A DNA stretch of 64,000 nucleotides. Origin: Chryseobacterium arthrosphaerae. Its GTDB lineage: Bacteria > Bacteroidota > Bacteroidia > Flavobacteriales > Weeksellaceae. The translations under genes and the position numbers were made by a program. The stretch covers positions 186,001 to 250,000 of the forward strand of contig NZ_MAYG01000001.1 of the NCBI RefSeq assembly GCF_001684965.1, in the 5' to 3' direction. The notes below the pieces were generated by a model, which had not been told where the DNA came from, made no database searches, and saw nothing but the letters and a program-made list of their open reading frames with translations. This document shows, piece after piece, positions 1 to 9,008 of the stretch. Position 1 is the stretch's first letter. Every line of letters begins with the position of its first letter.

Positions 1-1
1 C

Positions 2-850
2 AGAGAAGAAAAGGCAGGGAAAATGGTTTTTATTGAGAACGGATGTGTGGCCTGCCATACCCAGCAGGTCAGAAATGTGGAAATGGATAACGTTTTTGGG
101 AAAAGACCAAGCATACCTGCTGATTTTGCCATCAATACCCGCACCGACTTCTGGAGAAATACAGCGAATCTGATGGGAACGGAACGTACCGGGCCGGATC
201 TTACCAATATCGGCGAACGGCAGCCCAGTGCAGAATGGCACCTGATCCACCTTTACCAGCCCAGAGCAGCAGTGGAGCAGTCTATCATGCCGGCCTATCC
301 GTGGCTGTTTATCGAAAGAGATTACCTTCAGCCGGGAGATGTAGAAGTAAAAGTTCCTGAAAAGTTCATCAGAAATAAATCCAAAAAGATTGTTGCAGGA
401 CCGAAAGCCCTTTTTCTGGTGGCCTATCTTAAATCTTTAAAACAGACAGATTATACAGATAAATCTATTGTTCCTGCATTTTTATACAAACAGAAAAAAG
501 AGGAAGGAGCGGCAAAAGGTGGAGAAAACTTACCGGATGGCGGTGCCTTGTTTACAGCCAATTGTGCAAGCTGCCACCAGGCTAATGGAGAAGGCGTTCC
601 GGGAGCATTTCCTCCACTGAAAGGAAGTCCTGTAGTAACCGGCGGTGATCTCGAGCTCTATGTTACCATCATTATGAAAGGCTATGATCCGAGACCTGAA
701 TTTGCTACCATGCCGGCGGTGGGAACCAATGCCAATTTTACCCCGGAAGATGTAACGGCCATTATGAATCATGAAAGGACAAGCTGGGGTAATAATGCTA
801 AAAAAGTAACAGTAGAAGAAGTAAAAACCATAATGGATAAAATAAAATAG
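2..850 (+). CDS. cbb3-type cytochrome c oxidase subunit, CcoO-like with C-terminal cytochrome c domain (5' end cut off)
   Basis: The reading frame is open to the left window edge, so the N-terminus is missing. Counting from the first in-window ATG at 23, a heme c motif CVACH is at residues 8-12, followed by CcoO-like blocks (GPDLTNIGER, HLYQPR, MPAYPWLF). A second heme motif CASCH is at 181-185 inside a small cytochrome c domain, with a likely axial Met in FATMP. CcoO carries electrons to the CcoN haem-copper centre on the outer side of the inner membrane. The second domain resembles a CcoP-type mono-heme domain, so this looks like a CcoO-cytochrome c fusion. The next gene starts 2 nt later and is probably co-transcribed. 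Family assignment is good. The exact subunit name is inferred. Confidence 0.8.
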   Translation, partial: REEKAGKMVFIENGCVACHTQQVRNVEMDNVFGKRPSIPADFAINTRTDFWRNTANLMGTERTGPDLTNIGERQPSAEWHLIHLYQPRAAVEQSIMPAYPWLFIERDYLQPGDVEVKVPEKFIRNKSKKIVAGPKALFLVAYLKSLKQTDYTDKSIVPAFLYKQKKEEGAAKGGENLPDGGALFTANCASCHQANGEGVPGAFPPLKGSPVVTGGDLELYVTIIMKGYDPRPEFATMPAVGTNANFTPEDVTAIMNHERTSWGNNAKKVTVEEVKTIMDKIK

Positions 851-852
851 CA

Positions 853-1125
853 ATGAAAAATTTTTGTAAAAATATAACCGTATTGTATGGCGTGCTTTCG
901 TCAGTATATGCTTTTGCCTGCGATGCCTGTAAGTTACAGCAGCCGGAAGTGACGAGGAACTTTACCCATGGAACCGGCCCGGAAAGCAACTGGGACTGGT
1001 TTATTGTAGGCGTTGTCATAGTGATAACCGTGCTGGCTTTTATATTTTCCGTTAAATATCTGTTTAAACCCGGTGAAAAAGATAAAGATCATATCAAATA
1101 CTCGGTTTTCTCAGGTGAAAATTAA
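853..1125 (+). CDS. small secreted/membrane protein of the oxidase cluster, function unknown
   Basis: A 90-residue protein with an N-terminal hydrophobic segment that looks like a signal sequence, ending near AFACDAC. A C-x2-C pair (CDACK, lacking the His of a heme c site) follows, then a single transmembrane helix at about residues 52-72 and a short charged tail. It starts 2 nt after the oxidase subunit and 5 nt before the next gene, so it probably belongs to the same operon and acts at the inner membrane with the oxidase. I do not recognise a named family. The Cys pair could be structural or bind a metal or redox cofactor, which is inference. Confidence 0.7.
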   Translation: MKNFCKNITVLYGVLSSVYAFACDACKLQQPEVTRNFTHGTGPESNWDWFIVGVVIVITVLAFIFSVKYLFKPGEKDKDHIKYSVFSGEN

Positions 1126-1130
1126 AAATC

Positions 1131-1538
1131 ATGACTAAAGATAAAAGCAAAGTTTTTCTGTTTATTGATGACGATCCGGTTCCTGTTGCAGAGCTGGAAA
1201 CCCCTATTGTTTTTGATCTGGATACCCAAAAGATGACAGATGGTGAGCACGTTTTAAAAATTGTAAGCCATTCACCATCGGGAAGAGAAGGCATCCGGAA
1301 AATATACTTTACAGTGGCTAACGGACCCGCTATACGGATAGAAGGATTGAAAAACAAAGATATTGTAGACGGAACACTTTCATTGATGATCAACGCTTAT
1401 GATAAAGGAAACCAAAAGAGCTTTCTGATCAACGGAAGTGAAACCCCGCAGACCATTCCTTTTTGGATATGGATCATTGTCATTGTCTTTACGGCATGGG
1501 CCATCTATTATGAAATAACAAGTTATAATGTCCAGTAA
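1131..1538 (+). CDS. tail-anchored membrane protein of the oxidase cluster, function unknown
   Basis: A 135-residue protein with a soluble N-terminal part of about 108 residues, rich in beta-type sequence (LETPIVFDLDTQKMTDGEH, LKIVSHSPSGREG), and one C-terminal transmembrane helix (IPFWIWIIVIVFTAWAIYY). The soluble part resembles an immunoglobulin-like or cytochrome-associated domain, but I cannot name the family. It lies 5 nt after the preceding small membrane protein and is the last gene before a 65-nt gap and a Crp/Fnr regulator. The position suggests an accessory or assembly role for the terminal oxidase, which is inference from context only. Confidence 0.65.
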   Translation: MTKDKSKVFLFIDDDPVPVAELETPIVFDLDTQKMTDGEHVLKIVSHSPSGREGIRKIYFTVANGPAIRIEGLKNKDIVDGTLSLMINAYDKGNQKSFLINGSETPQTIPFWIWIIVIVFTAWAIYYEITSYNVQ

Positions 1539-1603
1539 TTATAATGCCAATGGAATATTACGGATAGAGAATTTTTAAGAATAAAACATTAAAAAAGAAG
1601 AGT

Positions 1604-2200
1604 ATGGTCATTAGCGAAAAAATTCTGGATTCTGCTGGCGTAGAAATAAAAGAATACAGTCCGGGAGAATTCATTTTCCATGAAGGAGCGAGGCCGTTGT
1701 ACTATTATCAGATCATTAAAGGAAAGGTAAAGCTTAATAACAGGAGCGAAGACGGCAAAGAATTCATACAGAACATACTGTCGGAAGGACAAAGTATAGG
1801 AGATTCCCTTCTTTTTCTTGATCGGTCATATCCTATGGATTCTATAGCCATTACAGAGTGTTCGGTGCTTCGGTTGTGTAAAAATAATTTTTTCAGCATG
1901 CTAAGACTTTACCCGAATCTGTATCTTGATGTATGTAAAGCAATGTCAGGTTATTTATACTATCAGTATATCATGATGCAGAAGAATTCCTCCACTCATC
2001 CTGTGGATCGTCTGATGGGTGTGATGGTGTATCTTAAAAGCTTTCAGAAAGAAAAAACTCCATTCTCTTTTAAAATACCTTTTACAAGGCAGCAGCTGGC
2101 TTCCCTTACAGGGCTTTGTGTAGAAACTGCTATCCGGACCATAAAACTGATGGAGAAAAATAATATTGTAGAAATCAGAAACAGGAAGATATTTTTCTAG
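1604..2200 (+). CDS. Crp/Fnr family transcriptional regulator
   Basis: At 198 residues this has the usual size for the family. Residues about 20-110 form a cyclic-nucleotide-binding-type beta roll (PGEFIFHEGA, IIKGKVKLNN, LSEGQSIGDSLLF). A C-terminal winged helix-turn-helix follows (FTRQQLASLTGLCVETAIRTIKLMEKNNIVEI). The N-terminus lacks the Cys cluster of true Fnr, so direct oxygen sensing by an iron-sulfur cluster is not supported. It lies just downstream of a microaerobic oxidase cluster and upstream of metal-related genes, so respiratory or iron control is plausible but inferred. A hairpin terminator follows the gene. Confidence 0.88.
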   Translation: MVISEKILDSAGVEIKEYSPGEFIFHEGARPLYYYQIIKGKVKLNNRSEDGKEFIQNILSEGQSIGDSLLFLDRSYPMDSIAITECSVLRLCKNNFFSMLRLYPNLYLDVCKAMSGYLYYQYIMMQKNSSTHPVDRLMGVMVYLKSFQKEKTPFSFKIPFTRQQLASLTGLCVETAIRTIKLMEKNNIVEIRNRKIFF

Positions 2201-2219
2201 TTAGTATAGATTAATGTTG

Positions 2220-2254
2220 ACAAGTCATATAGAATATTCTGTATGGCTTGTTTT
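2220..2254 (+). terminator. rho-independent terminator after the Crp/Fnr gene
   Basis: The arms ACAAGTCATA and TATGGCTTGT pair over 10 positions with one G-T wobble, around an 11-12 nt loop, and are followed by TTTT. It lies 20 nt after the stop codon of the regulator. Confidence 0.6.
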
Positions 2255-2280
2255 AAAAAATAATTTAAAACCACAGTAAT

Positions 2281-2694
2281 ATGAAGCAGAATTTTTTTGA
2301 CAGATTTGCAGATTGGGCGGCTTTTTTTACTGGCAGTGCATGGGCATTCCTGGGTGCAGCCGGACTTGTTGTGATATGGGCGGCCACAGGACCTCTTTTC
2401 GGCTTTTCAGAAGTATGGCAGATGATTATCAATACAGGAACAACGATCATTACGTTTTTAATGGTATTTCTGATCCAGAAAGCGCAGAATAAAGATTCCA
2501 AAGCCATTCAGATCAAACTTAATGAGTTGCTTGCAGCAAGTAAAAAAGCCAGTAACCGGATTGTAGATATTGAAGATCTCACAGAAGAAGAGCTGGACCA
2601 GCTTCACAAATTTTATGAGAATCTTGGGAGGAAACGTGCTGGGAAATCCAACACTGAGGATCAAGAAATAATTCCCAATCACCGGTATAAATAA
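2281..2694 (+). CDS. low-affinity iron permease family protein
   Basis: A 137-residue protein matching the low-affinity iron permease family (PF04120 type). The N-terminal stretch FFDRFADWAAFFTGSAWAF is followed by two transmembrane helices (about residues 18-40 and 48-66, the second ending in TTIITFLMVFLIQKAQNKDS), then a cytoplasmic tail with the typical block AIQIKLNELL. The family name comes from fungal Fet4, but bacterial members are small and their transport role is unproven. It starts 14 nt before the alpha-amylase gene, so the two may share a transcript. The family call is confident and the function is not. Confidence 0.8.
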   Translation: MKQNFFDRFADWAAFFTGSAWAFLGAAGLVVIWAATGPLFGFSEVWQMIINTGTTIITFLMVFLIQKAQNKDSKAIQIKLNELLAASKKASNRIVDIEDLTEEELDQLHKFYENLGRKRAGKSNTEDQEIIPNHRYK

Positions 2695-2708
2695 ACCTTA
2701 TTTACAAT

Positions 2709-4184
2709 ATGAAAACTATAAACGGAGTTATCATTCATTTTTTCCATTGGTATCATCCGGGAAATCTCTGGCAGGAATTTATGGAAAAAGCTGATCTCCT
2801 TAAAAATATGGGGTTTACAGCGGTCTGGTTTCCTCCTGCTACAAAATGTGTATTGGGAATGGAAGGAAGAGGTTATGATGTATATGATCCTTATGACCTT
2901 GGGGAATTTAACCAGAAAGGAAGTGTAGCTACAAGATATGGAACTAAAGAAGAATATATCCGGGCAATCAAAAAAGCACATGAGCTGGGAATGTCCGTTT
3001 ACGCCGATATTGTTCTGAATCACAGAATGGGTGGCGATGAACAGGAGCAGGTTACCGTACACCAGGTCAATGAAGAAAACCGTAATGAAATCATAGGAAT
3101 GCCGTTTTCTGCCCTTGCTTTTACAAAATTTACCTTTCCTGGAAGAAGGAAAAGGTACTCGGATTTTATATGGGATTACCGCTGTTTTAGCGGGATTGAC
3201 ATGATCCGGCGGGACGAAGAGGAGATTAAAGGTGTCTTTAAAATTCATAACGAATATGGGCAGGACTGGACTCCTTCAGTAAGTGGCCAGTTTGGAAATT
3301 ATGATTATCTGATGGGCAATGACATAGAATACCGCAATCCTTACGTTGTACAGGAAATGAAAAACTGGATCAGATGGTATGCAGAGACTACAAACGTTGA
3401 TGGGCTGCGTCTGGATGCCCTTAAACATATTTCTTCCGAATTTCTGAAAGAATGGATCACCTATATCAAAACGGAAGTGAAAGACTGCTTTATCATGGGA
3501 GAATTCTGGAAAGATAAAGTAGAAAAGATCTCGGATTTTTCCGATACAATGGATGACCTCATCTCTTTTTTTGACGTACCGCTCCATTACAATTTTTATC
3601 AGGCATCTAAAGAAGGTAAAAATTATGACATGAGGAATATTGTAAAAGATACCTTTCTGGAACGGAACCCGGTGTCTTCTGTTTCTTTTGTTGAAAATCA
3701 CGATACCCAGAAACTTCAGGCTCTGGAATCTGCTGTTAAAGATTGGTTTAAACCCATAGCTTATACCATTATCCTTATGTCTGAAAATGCATATCCCTGT
3801 GTATTCTATCCGGATCTATTCGGAGCAGAATATGTAGAAACAGTAAATGATAAAGAGATAAAGGTCATTATGCCGCCGGTAAGCTGCCTTACACAATTGT
3901 TGGAAGCAAGAAAACGGTTTGCTTACGGTGAGCAGATCAGCTATTTTGGTCATCCCGATTGTATAGCCTGGATCAGGCAGGGGGATGATGAGCATCAGCA
4001 ATGTATTGTGATAATTTCCAACAATGAAGCGGGATGTAAAGCTATAGAAGTGGCTGCCGGTCTGAGCGGTTCCGTTTTTTATGATTTTTTGCAGAACAGA
4101 AAAGAAGAAGTGGTATTGGATGAGAATGGAAAAGGAATCTTTTATGTAGCGGAAAGATCGTCAAGTATATGGGTAATGAAATAG
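2709..4184 (+). CDS. cytoplasmic alpha-amylase, glycoside hydrolase family 13
   Basis: A 491-residue enzyme without signal peptide, so it is probably intracellular and hydrolyses alpha-1,4-glucans such as glycogen or maltodextrins. The GH13 blocks are present: YADIVLNHR (region I), DGLRLDALKH with the nucleophile Asp at about residue 236, GEFW with the acid/base Glu at about 265, and FVENHDTQ with the third carboxylate at about 332. Length and order match the cytoplasmic AmyA/GH13_5 type of liquefying amylases. It follows the iron permease-like gene by 14 nt. No starch-uptake genes lie nearby, so a role in storage polymer turnover is inferred. Confidence 0.9.
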   Translation: MKTINGVIIHFFHWYHPGNLWQEFMEKADLLKNMGFTAVWFPPATKCVLGMEGRGYDVYDPYDLGEFNQKGSVATRYGTKEEYIRAIKKAHELGMSVYADIVLNHRMGGDEQEQVTVHQVNEENRNEIIGMPFSALAFTKFTFPGRRKRYSDFIWDYRCFSGIDMIRRDEEEIKGVFKIHNEYGQDWTPSVSGQFGNYDYLMGNDIEYRNPYVVQEMKNWIRWYAETTNVDGLRLDALKHISSEFLKEWITYIKTEVKDCFIMGEFWKDKVEKISDFSDTMDDLISFFDVPLHYNFYQASKEGKNYDMRNIVKDTFLERNPVSSVSFVENHDTQKLQALESAVKDWFKPIAYTIILMSENAYPCVFYPDLFGAEYVETVNDKEIKVIMPPVSCLTQLLEARKRFAYGEQISYFGHPDCIAWIRQGDDEHQQCIVIISNNEAGCKAIEVAAGLSGSVFYDFLQNRKEEVVLDENGKGIFYVAERSSSIWVMK

Positions 4185-4211
4185 AAAAGCAATGTTAAAA
4201 AAACATTTATC

Positions 4212-4578
4212 ATGAAAAAATTTATAATACTGCCTTTTGTCCATATTTTTTATTATCTGCTCACAGCCCTTTGGCCATTTGTACATATGGAAAGTTTCAT
4301 GGCAGTTACCGGTCCCAAAACTGATATTTGGCTGGTAAAAACAGTCAGTCTCTTACTTTTGCCCTATATTCTGCATTCTGTATGCTATAAAGGTGAGATG
4401 GAGCCCTTTCATTGCGGTTACCATTATATTGGGTTGCTCAGGGCTTGCAGGTATTGACCTTTATTATTATCTCAAAGGAACTATCAGAGGCATCTATCTG
4501 GTTGACTTCTGTCTGGAGGTGATCTTCATAGTGTACTGGATATTTTATATGAAAGCTTGTAAAAAAAAGCAGACGTAA
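4212..4578 (+). pseudogene. frameshifted four-helix membrane protein gene
   Basis: Two overlapping frames together make one coherent small membrane protein of about 120 residues. The first frame starts at ATG 4212 and encodes helices around ILPFVHIFYYLLTALWPF and VKTVSLLLLPYIL, and the second (from about 4393) continues with RWSPFIAVTIILG and LEVIFIVYWIFYMKA. The break lies near 4389-4396, in an AAAGG run, and one extra base explains it. Neither frame alone gives a complete protein: the first ends in a non-membrane tail and the second has no proper start. It may be a true pseudogene, a programmed frameshift or a sequence error. No function is recognised. Confidence 0.6.
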
Positions 4579-4737
4579 TTCCGGTATTGCTGGTCAGCGG
4601 ATGGCCTTTGGTTCCCGAAGGAATATTTTCAATACCAAAGAAAATGTACCTAATTTAAATTGATTCCAGATCAAACATTTAGTACCTTTAAGCTGGGTTT
4701 GATAACAGACCTTACATCATCACAGAAATATTTTACT

Positions 4738-5433
4738 ATGCATCACGAGTTGGAAAAACATTATGTGAACCGGGTGGGCTGGCTCCGGGCAGCGGTATTG
4801 GGTGCCAATGACGGATTACTATCCACGACCAGTATCGTCATTGGGGTAGCAGCAGCTGAGCCTGAACGCCATATCATTATTCTGGCAGCCCTGGCAGGGA
4901 TGATTGCGGGAGCAATGTCTATGGCTGCAGGAGAATATGTATCCGTAAGCTCACAGGAAGATACTGAAAAAGCCGATTTAATACGTGAAAAGCGGGAACT
5001 TGAAACCATGCCCGAAATAGAACTCAGGGAACTCGCTAAAATTTATGAAAACCGGGGGGTAAGCAAAGAAACAGCCATGCAGGTTGCCATTGAGCTTAGT
5101 GAACACAATGCATTGGAAGCCCATGCCCGTGATGAATTAGGCATCAATGAGATAACCCAGGCAAAACCGCTGCAGGCCGCCATGGCTTCATTTGGATCAT
5201 TTGCGGTAGGTGCTTTGCTGCCATTTACTGTTTCTCTTCTGGCCCCGATCCATCAAATGGTTTACTTTCAATATGGTTTTTCCATTATATTTTTGATGGT
5301 GTTGGGAGCAGTTTCTGCCAGAACAGGTGGTTCCCATATAGGAATTGCCATGCTTAGGATCTGTTTCTGGGGAACCGTTGCCATGGGAGTTACTGCACTG
5401 GTAGGACATCTTTTCGGAATCAATGTCTCGTAA
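4738..5433 (+). CDS. VIT family (CCC1-type) metal transporter
   Basis: I place the start at ATG 4738, giving 231 residues that begin MHHELEKHYVNR. The longer open frame upstream has only non-ATG starts and is not conserved-looking. The sequence carries the family hallmark GWLRAAVLGANDGLLSTTS in the first helix, then AGAMSMAAGEYVSVSSQ, a charged cytoplasmic linker (about residues 80-135, Glu-rich, the metal-binding domain in VIT1) and three C-terminal helices. VIT/CCC1 proteins export or sequester Fe(II) or Mn(II). Together with the nearby iron permease-like gene and the siderophore operon this suggests iron homeostasis, which is an inference from context. Confidence 0.9.
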   Translation: MHHELEKHYVNRVGWLRAAVLGANDGLLSTTSIVIGVAAAEPERHIIILAALAGMIAGAMSMAAGEYVSVSSQEDTEKADLIREKRELETMPEIELRELAKIYENRGVSKETAMQVAIELSEHNALEAHARDELGINEITQAKPLQAAMASFGSFAVGALLPFTVSLLAPIHQMVYFQYGFSIIFLMVLGAVSARTGGSHIGIAMLRICFWGTVAMGVTALVGHLFGINVS

Positions 5434-5770
5434 AACTTCACAATACCACGAAGGTCACAAAAGCTTTTATTTGAAACACATCAGTCCACTTCAGTAAGTT
5501 GATAAGATGCCGGATAAAAGCTTACATAAAGATGAAACTCAAAGATTTTCAAAAACTTAGGTGCTTATTAAACATGAAATTTGCCTTTTAAAAAAAATAT
5601 GGGTCTGAAACTTTTGTGCCTTTTGTGGTTAAAATCATTAATATAAAAGTTTAGATAGCTGCAAAAATTATAGACAGAATTCTTGATGGAAATATGATAT
5701 TAATAGAATATTTTCTGTAATTGTTATTTAGAATTAATAAAAATAAATACCTTTGCAGCAAAAATAAACT
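5434..5770. other. intergenic region with a dispersed repeat and a candidate promoter
   Basis: This 337-nt gap holds one copy of a dispersed intergenic repeat (5541-5635, listed separately) and, just before the TonB receptor gene, a -7 box TACCTTTG at 5748-5755. The nearest upstream TTG (5721-5723) gives a 24-nt spacer, longer than usual, so the promoter call is only partial. A poly-pyrimidine or Fur-like site was looked for by eye and none was convincing. No gene is seen here. Confidence 0.5.
5541..5635 (+). repeat. dispersed intergenic repeat, copy 1
   Basis: The copy begins with GATTTTCAAAAACTTAGGTG and ends with ACTTTTGTGCCTTTTGTGGT. Both end blocks recur in copies at 27376-27467 and 61998-62093, with a variable centre. 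All three lie between genes. They contain no open frame and look like a mobile or decaying non-coding repeat family. Confidence 0.65.
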
Positions 5771-7930
5771 ATGAAGAAGCTACTGTGCTCAATTTCCTTA
5801 TTACCGGGAATATTCGTTTGGGCACAACAAGAAAAGGACTCATCCGTTCAGTCAAAGCATATTGAAGAAGTCATTGTTTCCGGGGTTAAAAAATATGCAG
5901 AAAAAAAATCGGACTACATTGCAAAAATGCCCCTTAAGAACCTGGAAAATCCACAGGTCTATACTGTTCTTCCCAAAGAACTGATGCAGCAGCAGGTAGC
6001 AACGGATCTGCAAAGCTCACTGAATTTGCTTCCCGGAGTAAATAACGTATCCGTAAGCGTTGGGAGTGGAGGAGTTGGATTGGGGCTTACCATGCGTGGC
6101 TTCAGTTCCAATGCTTCGGCAGGAGCGCTTCGGAACGGTATGGCGACCAATTTTGTTTCCTTATCCGATCCTGTTAATCTTGAAGCGATTGAAGTGATCA
6201 AAGGACCTTCCGGAACATTATTCGGTTCTGCTTTATTAGTAGGATACGGAGGTTTTGTTAACAGAGTGACCAAAAAGCCGTTGCATCAGTTTAAAGGCGA
6301 GATAGGATACACCGCAGGAAGCTGGAGCAGTAACAGGCTTACAATGGACGTAAGTACACCGCTCAATAAAAATAAAACATTCCTGGCCCGTATAAATGCA
6401 GCTTATAGTAATGAGGGGAGTTTCCAGGATTTTGGAAAATCGGAATCAGTGGCTATTGCCCCTTCATTCTCTTTTAAAATCAATGACCGTCTGGATATTA
6501 ATCTTGATTTTGAATATTTTGATATCAGCAGAAATACGACTTATATGGGGCTGATCACCGGAAAAAATATTGTCTTTAAAGATAAAAGTATTAACGATTT
6601 TAACCTGGATAAAAAAATCTCTTATGCGAGTGATGAAATTCAGAGTAAAGCTAAAATATTCAATACTTTTGCTACGGCAAATTATAGGATTTCCAATAAC
6701 TGGACTTCCCAAACCAGCTTCTCGTCTGCAAAAACAGAAAATGATGCCAATTATCTTTTCCTGAATCTATCCGATAAAGGAACAATAAGAAGAGATTATT
6801 ACCATATTCCGAGTACATTCAACCTGACGGAGATCCAGCAGAATTTTATCGGTCATTTTAATATTACTGAAAGAATTAAAAATAAAATCCTGGTCGGTTT
6901 CGATTATACAACCACAAAAACTACGGATAAAAGAGGCGTAATATCTGATATTGATCAAAAGATTTATAAAAATAAATTGGGTAATCTTGACCAATTTGTG
7001 CCTGTTATTTTTAATGATGATAAAGCTGCCTATATTTCACAGGCTGCCTATCAGGAAGTTCTGGCACAGACCGATTATAGAGGGTATAAGCGTGATTACA
7101 GGAATTTCAGTATCTATGTTTCTGACGTGATAAGTTTTTCAGACAGATTATTTGCCATGGCTTCCCTGAGGTATGATCATTTCAACAGTGTTTCAGATAA
7201 GGACATCCAGACTTCATGGTCTCCTAAGCTCGGATTGGTCTATCAGATCGTAAAAGATAAGGTATCTCTTTTCGGGAACTATATGAACGGTTTTAAAAAT
7301 ATTGCACCAGGCAGCTCTTTGGGAGAAATAAGAACCTATAAACCGGAACAGGCTAACCAATGGGAAGGAGGTGTAAAATATGAACTGCTTGGCGGTAAAC
7401 TTTCCGGAACGGTAAGTTATTATGACATACAGGTGAAAAATAAAGTTCGCAGAGCCCCTACAGAAAAAGATCCTACGCTTACCATTCAGGATGGAACACA
7501 AAGAAGCCGTGGTATAGAGATGGATCTGATCACATCGCCGTTCCATGGGCTGAATGTCATTTTGGGATACGGTTATAATGATAGTGTGTATGAAAAGGCC
7601 GCAGCAGATGTAGAGGGAAGGAGACCGGCGGGGCAGGCAAGACACGCAGGTAACTTTTGGCTGAGCTACACCATGCCGTCAGGAAAATTCTCAGGTTTTG
7701 GTATCGGGGCAGGAGGAAATGCACAATCTAAATTTTATCTTGTGGACAGTTCTGATGTGATTTCTAAAGGCTATGCAAAATTTGACGCTTCGGTTTTCTA
7801 TGATCACTCATCCTACAGAATAGCCCTCAAGCTGAATAACTTCACCAATCAGAAATATTATCTGGGAGACTCCTGGACCTATGTTCAGAACCCACGACAG
7901 GTTTTACTTTCCTTACACTATAAATTCTAA
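5771..7930 (+). CDS. TonB-dependent siderophore receptor
   Basis: A 719-residue outer membrane receptor. The signal peptide MKKLLCSISLLPGIFVWAQ is followed by a TonB-box-like stretch (EEVIVSGVKK) and a plug domain with the conserved block DPVNLEAIEVIKGPSGTLFG (about residues 138-157). A 22-strand barrel ends in the aromatic terminal motif QVLLSLHYKF. Length and the GPSGTLFG block fit the TonB-dependent siderophore receptor family (FhuA/FepA type). The next gene, an esterase, begins 31 nt later, and a PepSY membrane protein follows. The three resemble an operon for taking up a ferric siderophore and releasing its iron. The substrate cannot be read from sequence. Confidence 0.92.
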   Translation: MKKLLCSISLLPGIFVWAQQEKDSSVQSKHIEEVIVSGVKKYAEKKSDYIAKMPLKNLENPQVYTVLPKELMQQQVATDLQSSLNLLPGVNNVSVSVGSGGVGLGLTMRGFSSNASAGALRNGMATNFVSLSDPVNLEAIEVIKGPSGTLFGSALLVGYGGFVNRVTKKPLHQFKGEIGYTAGSWSSNRLTMDVSTPLNKNKTFLARINAAYSNEGSFQDFGKSESVAIAPSFSFKINDRLDINLDFEYFDISRNTTYMGLITGKNIVFKDKSINDFNLDKKISYASDEIQSKAKIFNTFATANYRISNNWTSQTSFSSAKTENDANYLFLNLSDKGTIRRDYYHIPSTFNLTEIQQNFIGHFNITERIKNKILVGFDYTTTKTTDKRGVISDIDQKIYKNKLGNLDQFVPVIFNDDKAAYISQAAYQEVLAQTDYRGYKRDYRNFSIYVSDVISFSDRLFAMASLRYDHFNSVSDKDIQTSWSPKLGLVYQIVKDKVSLFGNYMNGFKNIAPGSSLGEIRTYKPEQANQWEGGVKYELLGGKLSGTVSYYDIQVKNKVRRAPTEKDPTLTIQDGTQRSRGIEMDLITSPFHGLNVILGYGYNDSVYEKAAADVEGRRPAGQARHAGNFWLSYTMPSGKFSGFGIGAGGNAQSKFYLVDSSDVISKGYAKFDASVFYDHSSYRIALKLNNFTNQKYYLGDSWTYVQNPRQVLLSLHYKF

Positions 7931-7961
7931 TAAACTATTCAGTAAATATAATCGAAGATCA

Positions 7962-9002
7962 ATGAGAACCGGACTATTATTTATATTATCTTTTGCTGCA
8001 GGTCTTATAGCTAATGCACAGACTGCACAACCAGAAACCATCAGCATCGGAACAAAAATTCCAATGAAATCGGAGTTCCTTCATGAAGAGCGTTCCGTTT
8101 GGGTATCTCTGCCTGAGGGATATAATCAGTATACCAAAACGGCTTATCCGGTGATTTATGTCCTGGATGCCGAGAATAATTTCAATTATCTTACTTCAGT
8201 ATACCATTACTTAAGCAAAGAACCGTTTGGAATATTGCCTCAGGCTATTCTTGTTGCCATAGCGAATACCAGCAGAACGAGAGATCTGACGCCCACAAAA
8301 GCCACTAAGGAAATGGATTTTGCGGGTAAAAAGCAGACAATGTTTACAGAAAGCGGAGGAAATGAAACGTTCATGAAATTTATTACCGGTGAGCTGTACC
8401 CGTACATCGAGAAGAACTATCGTTCAAATGGTTATAAAGTTCTGGTGGGACATTCTTTCGGAGGCCTTACTGCCGTAAATAACCTTCTGTCAGAGCCGTT
8501 TTTTAATGCTTATATTGCCAATGATCCAAGCCTTTGGTGGGATCATGAGCTGATGGTTAGAAAAGCGGAAAAAACAACTGCAGATTTTAAAAATATTAAA
8601 TTTTTCCTGGCCCAGGCAAATAATGCCGAAGCAAGAAACGTCAAAGATGATGAGCATGAAATTGCAATAGGAAAGTTTAAGACCCTGCTCGAGAAACAGC
8701 AGCTGAAAAATCTGCAATGGAACTATGGTTTCTATCAGAATGATGATCACGGGACCGTGCCACTGCCCGGTAATAATGACGGATTGCGTTTCATATTTAA
8801 ATCCAGTAAATGGAATTTCAGAGAGGCATTAAAGAATCCTGCACTGATTACACAGCATTATCAGGACATTTCGAAAGATCTGAACCATTCCTTTAAGCCT
8901 ACAGAATTATTTTTCAGTAAAGTAATCAATATAGCCAAAGAAAGAGGAACTCCTGATGCTGTAAAAGAACTGGAGAAACTTCAGAAACAATTCTATCCCT
9001 GA
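7962..9002 (+). CDS. secreted alpha/beta-hydrolase esterase (IroE/Fes-like)
   Basis: I choose ATG 7962, which gives 346 residues with a clear signal peptide (MRTGLLFILSFAAGLIANAQ). The open frame extends upstream into the receptor gene, but that part is not signal-like. The esterase D/PF00756 fold is shown by YPVIYVLDAENNFNYL, the nucleophile elbow VLVGHSFGGLTAV (GHSFG, catalytic Ser) and DDHGTVPLPG near residue 260 with the likely catalytic His. Related periplasmic esterases cleave ester-type siderophores such as enterobactin. It lies between a siderophore receptor and a PepSY protein, so ferric-siderophore hydrolysis in the periplasm is a reasonable inference. A general esterase is the alternative. 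Confidence 0.85.
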   Translation: MRTGLLFILSFAAGLIANAQTAQPETISIGTKIPMKSEFLHEERSVWVSLPEGYNQYTKTAYPVIYVLDAENNFNYLTSVYHYLSKEPFGILPQAILVAIANTSRTRDLTPTKATKEMDFAGKKQTMFTESGGNETFMKFITGELYPYIEKNYRSNGYKVLVGHSFGGLTAVNNLLSEPFFNAYIANDPSLWWDHELMVRKAEKTTADFKNIKFFLAQANNAEARNVKDDEHEIAIGKFKTLLEKQQLKNLQWNYGFYQNDDHGTVPLPGNNDGLRFIFKSSKWNFREALKNPALITQHYQDISKDLNHSFKPTELFFSKVINIAKERGTPDAVKELEKLQKQFYP

Positions 9003-9008
9003 TAACCG

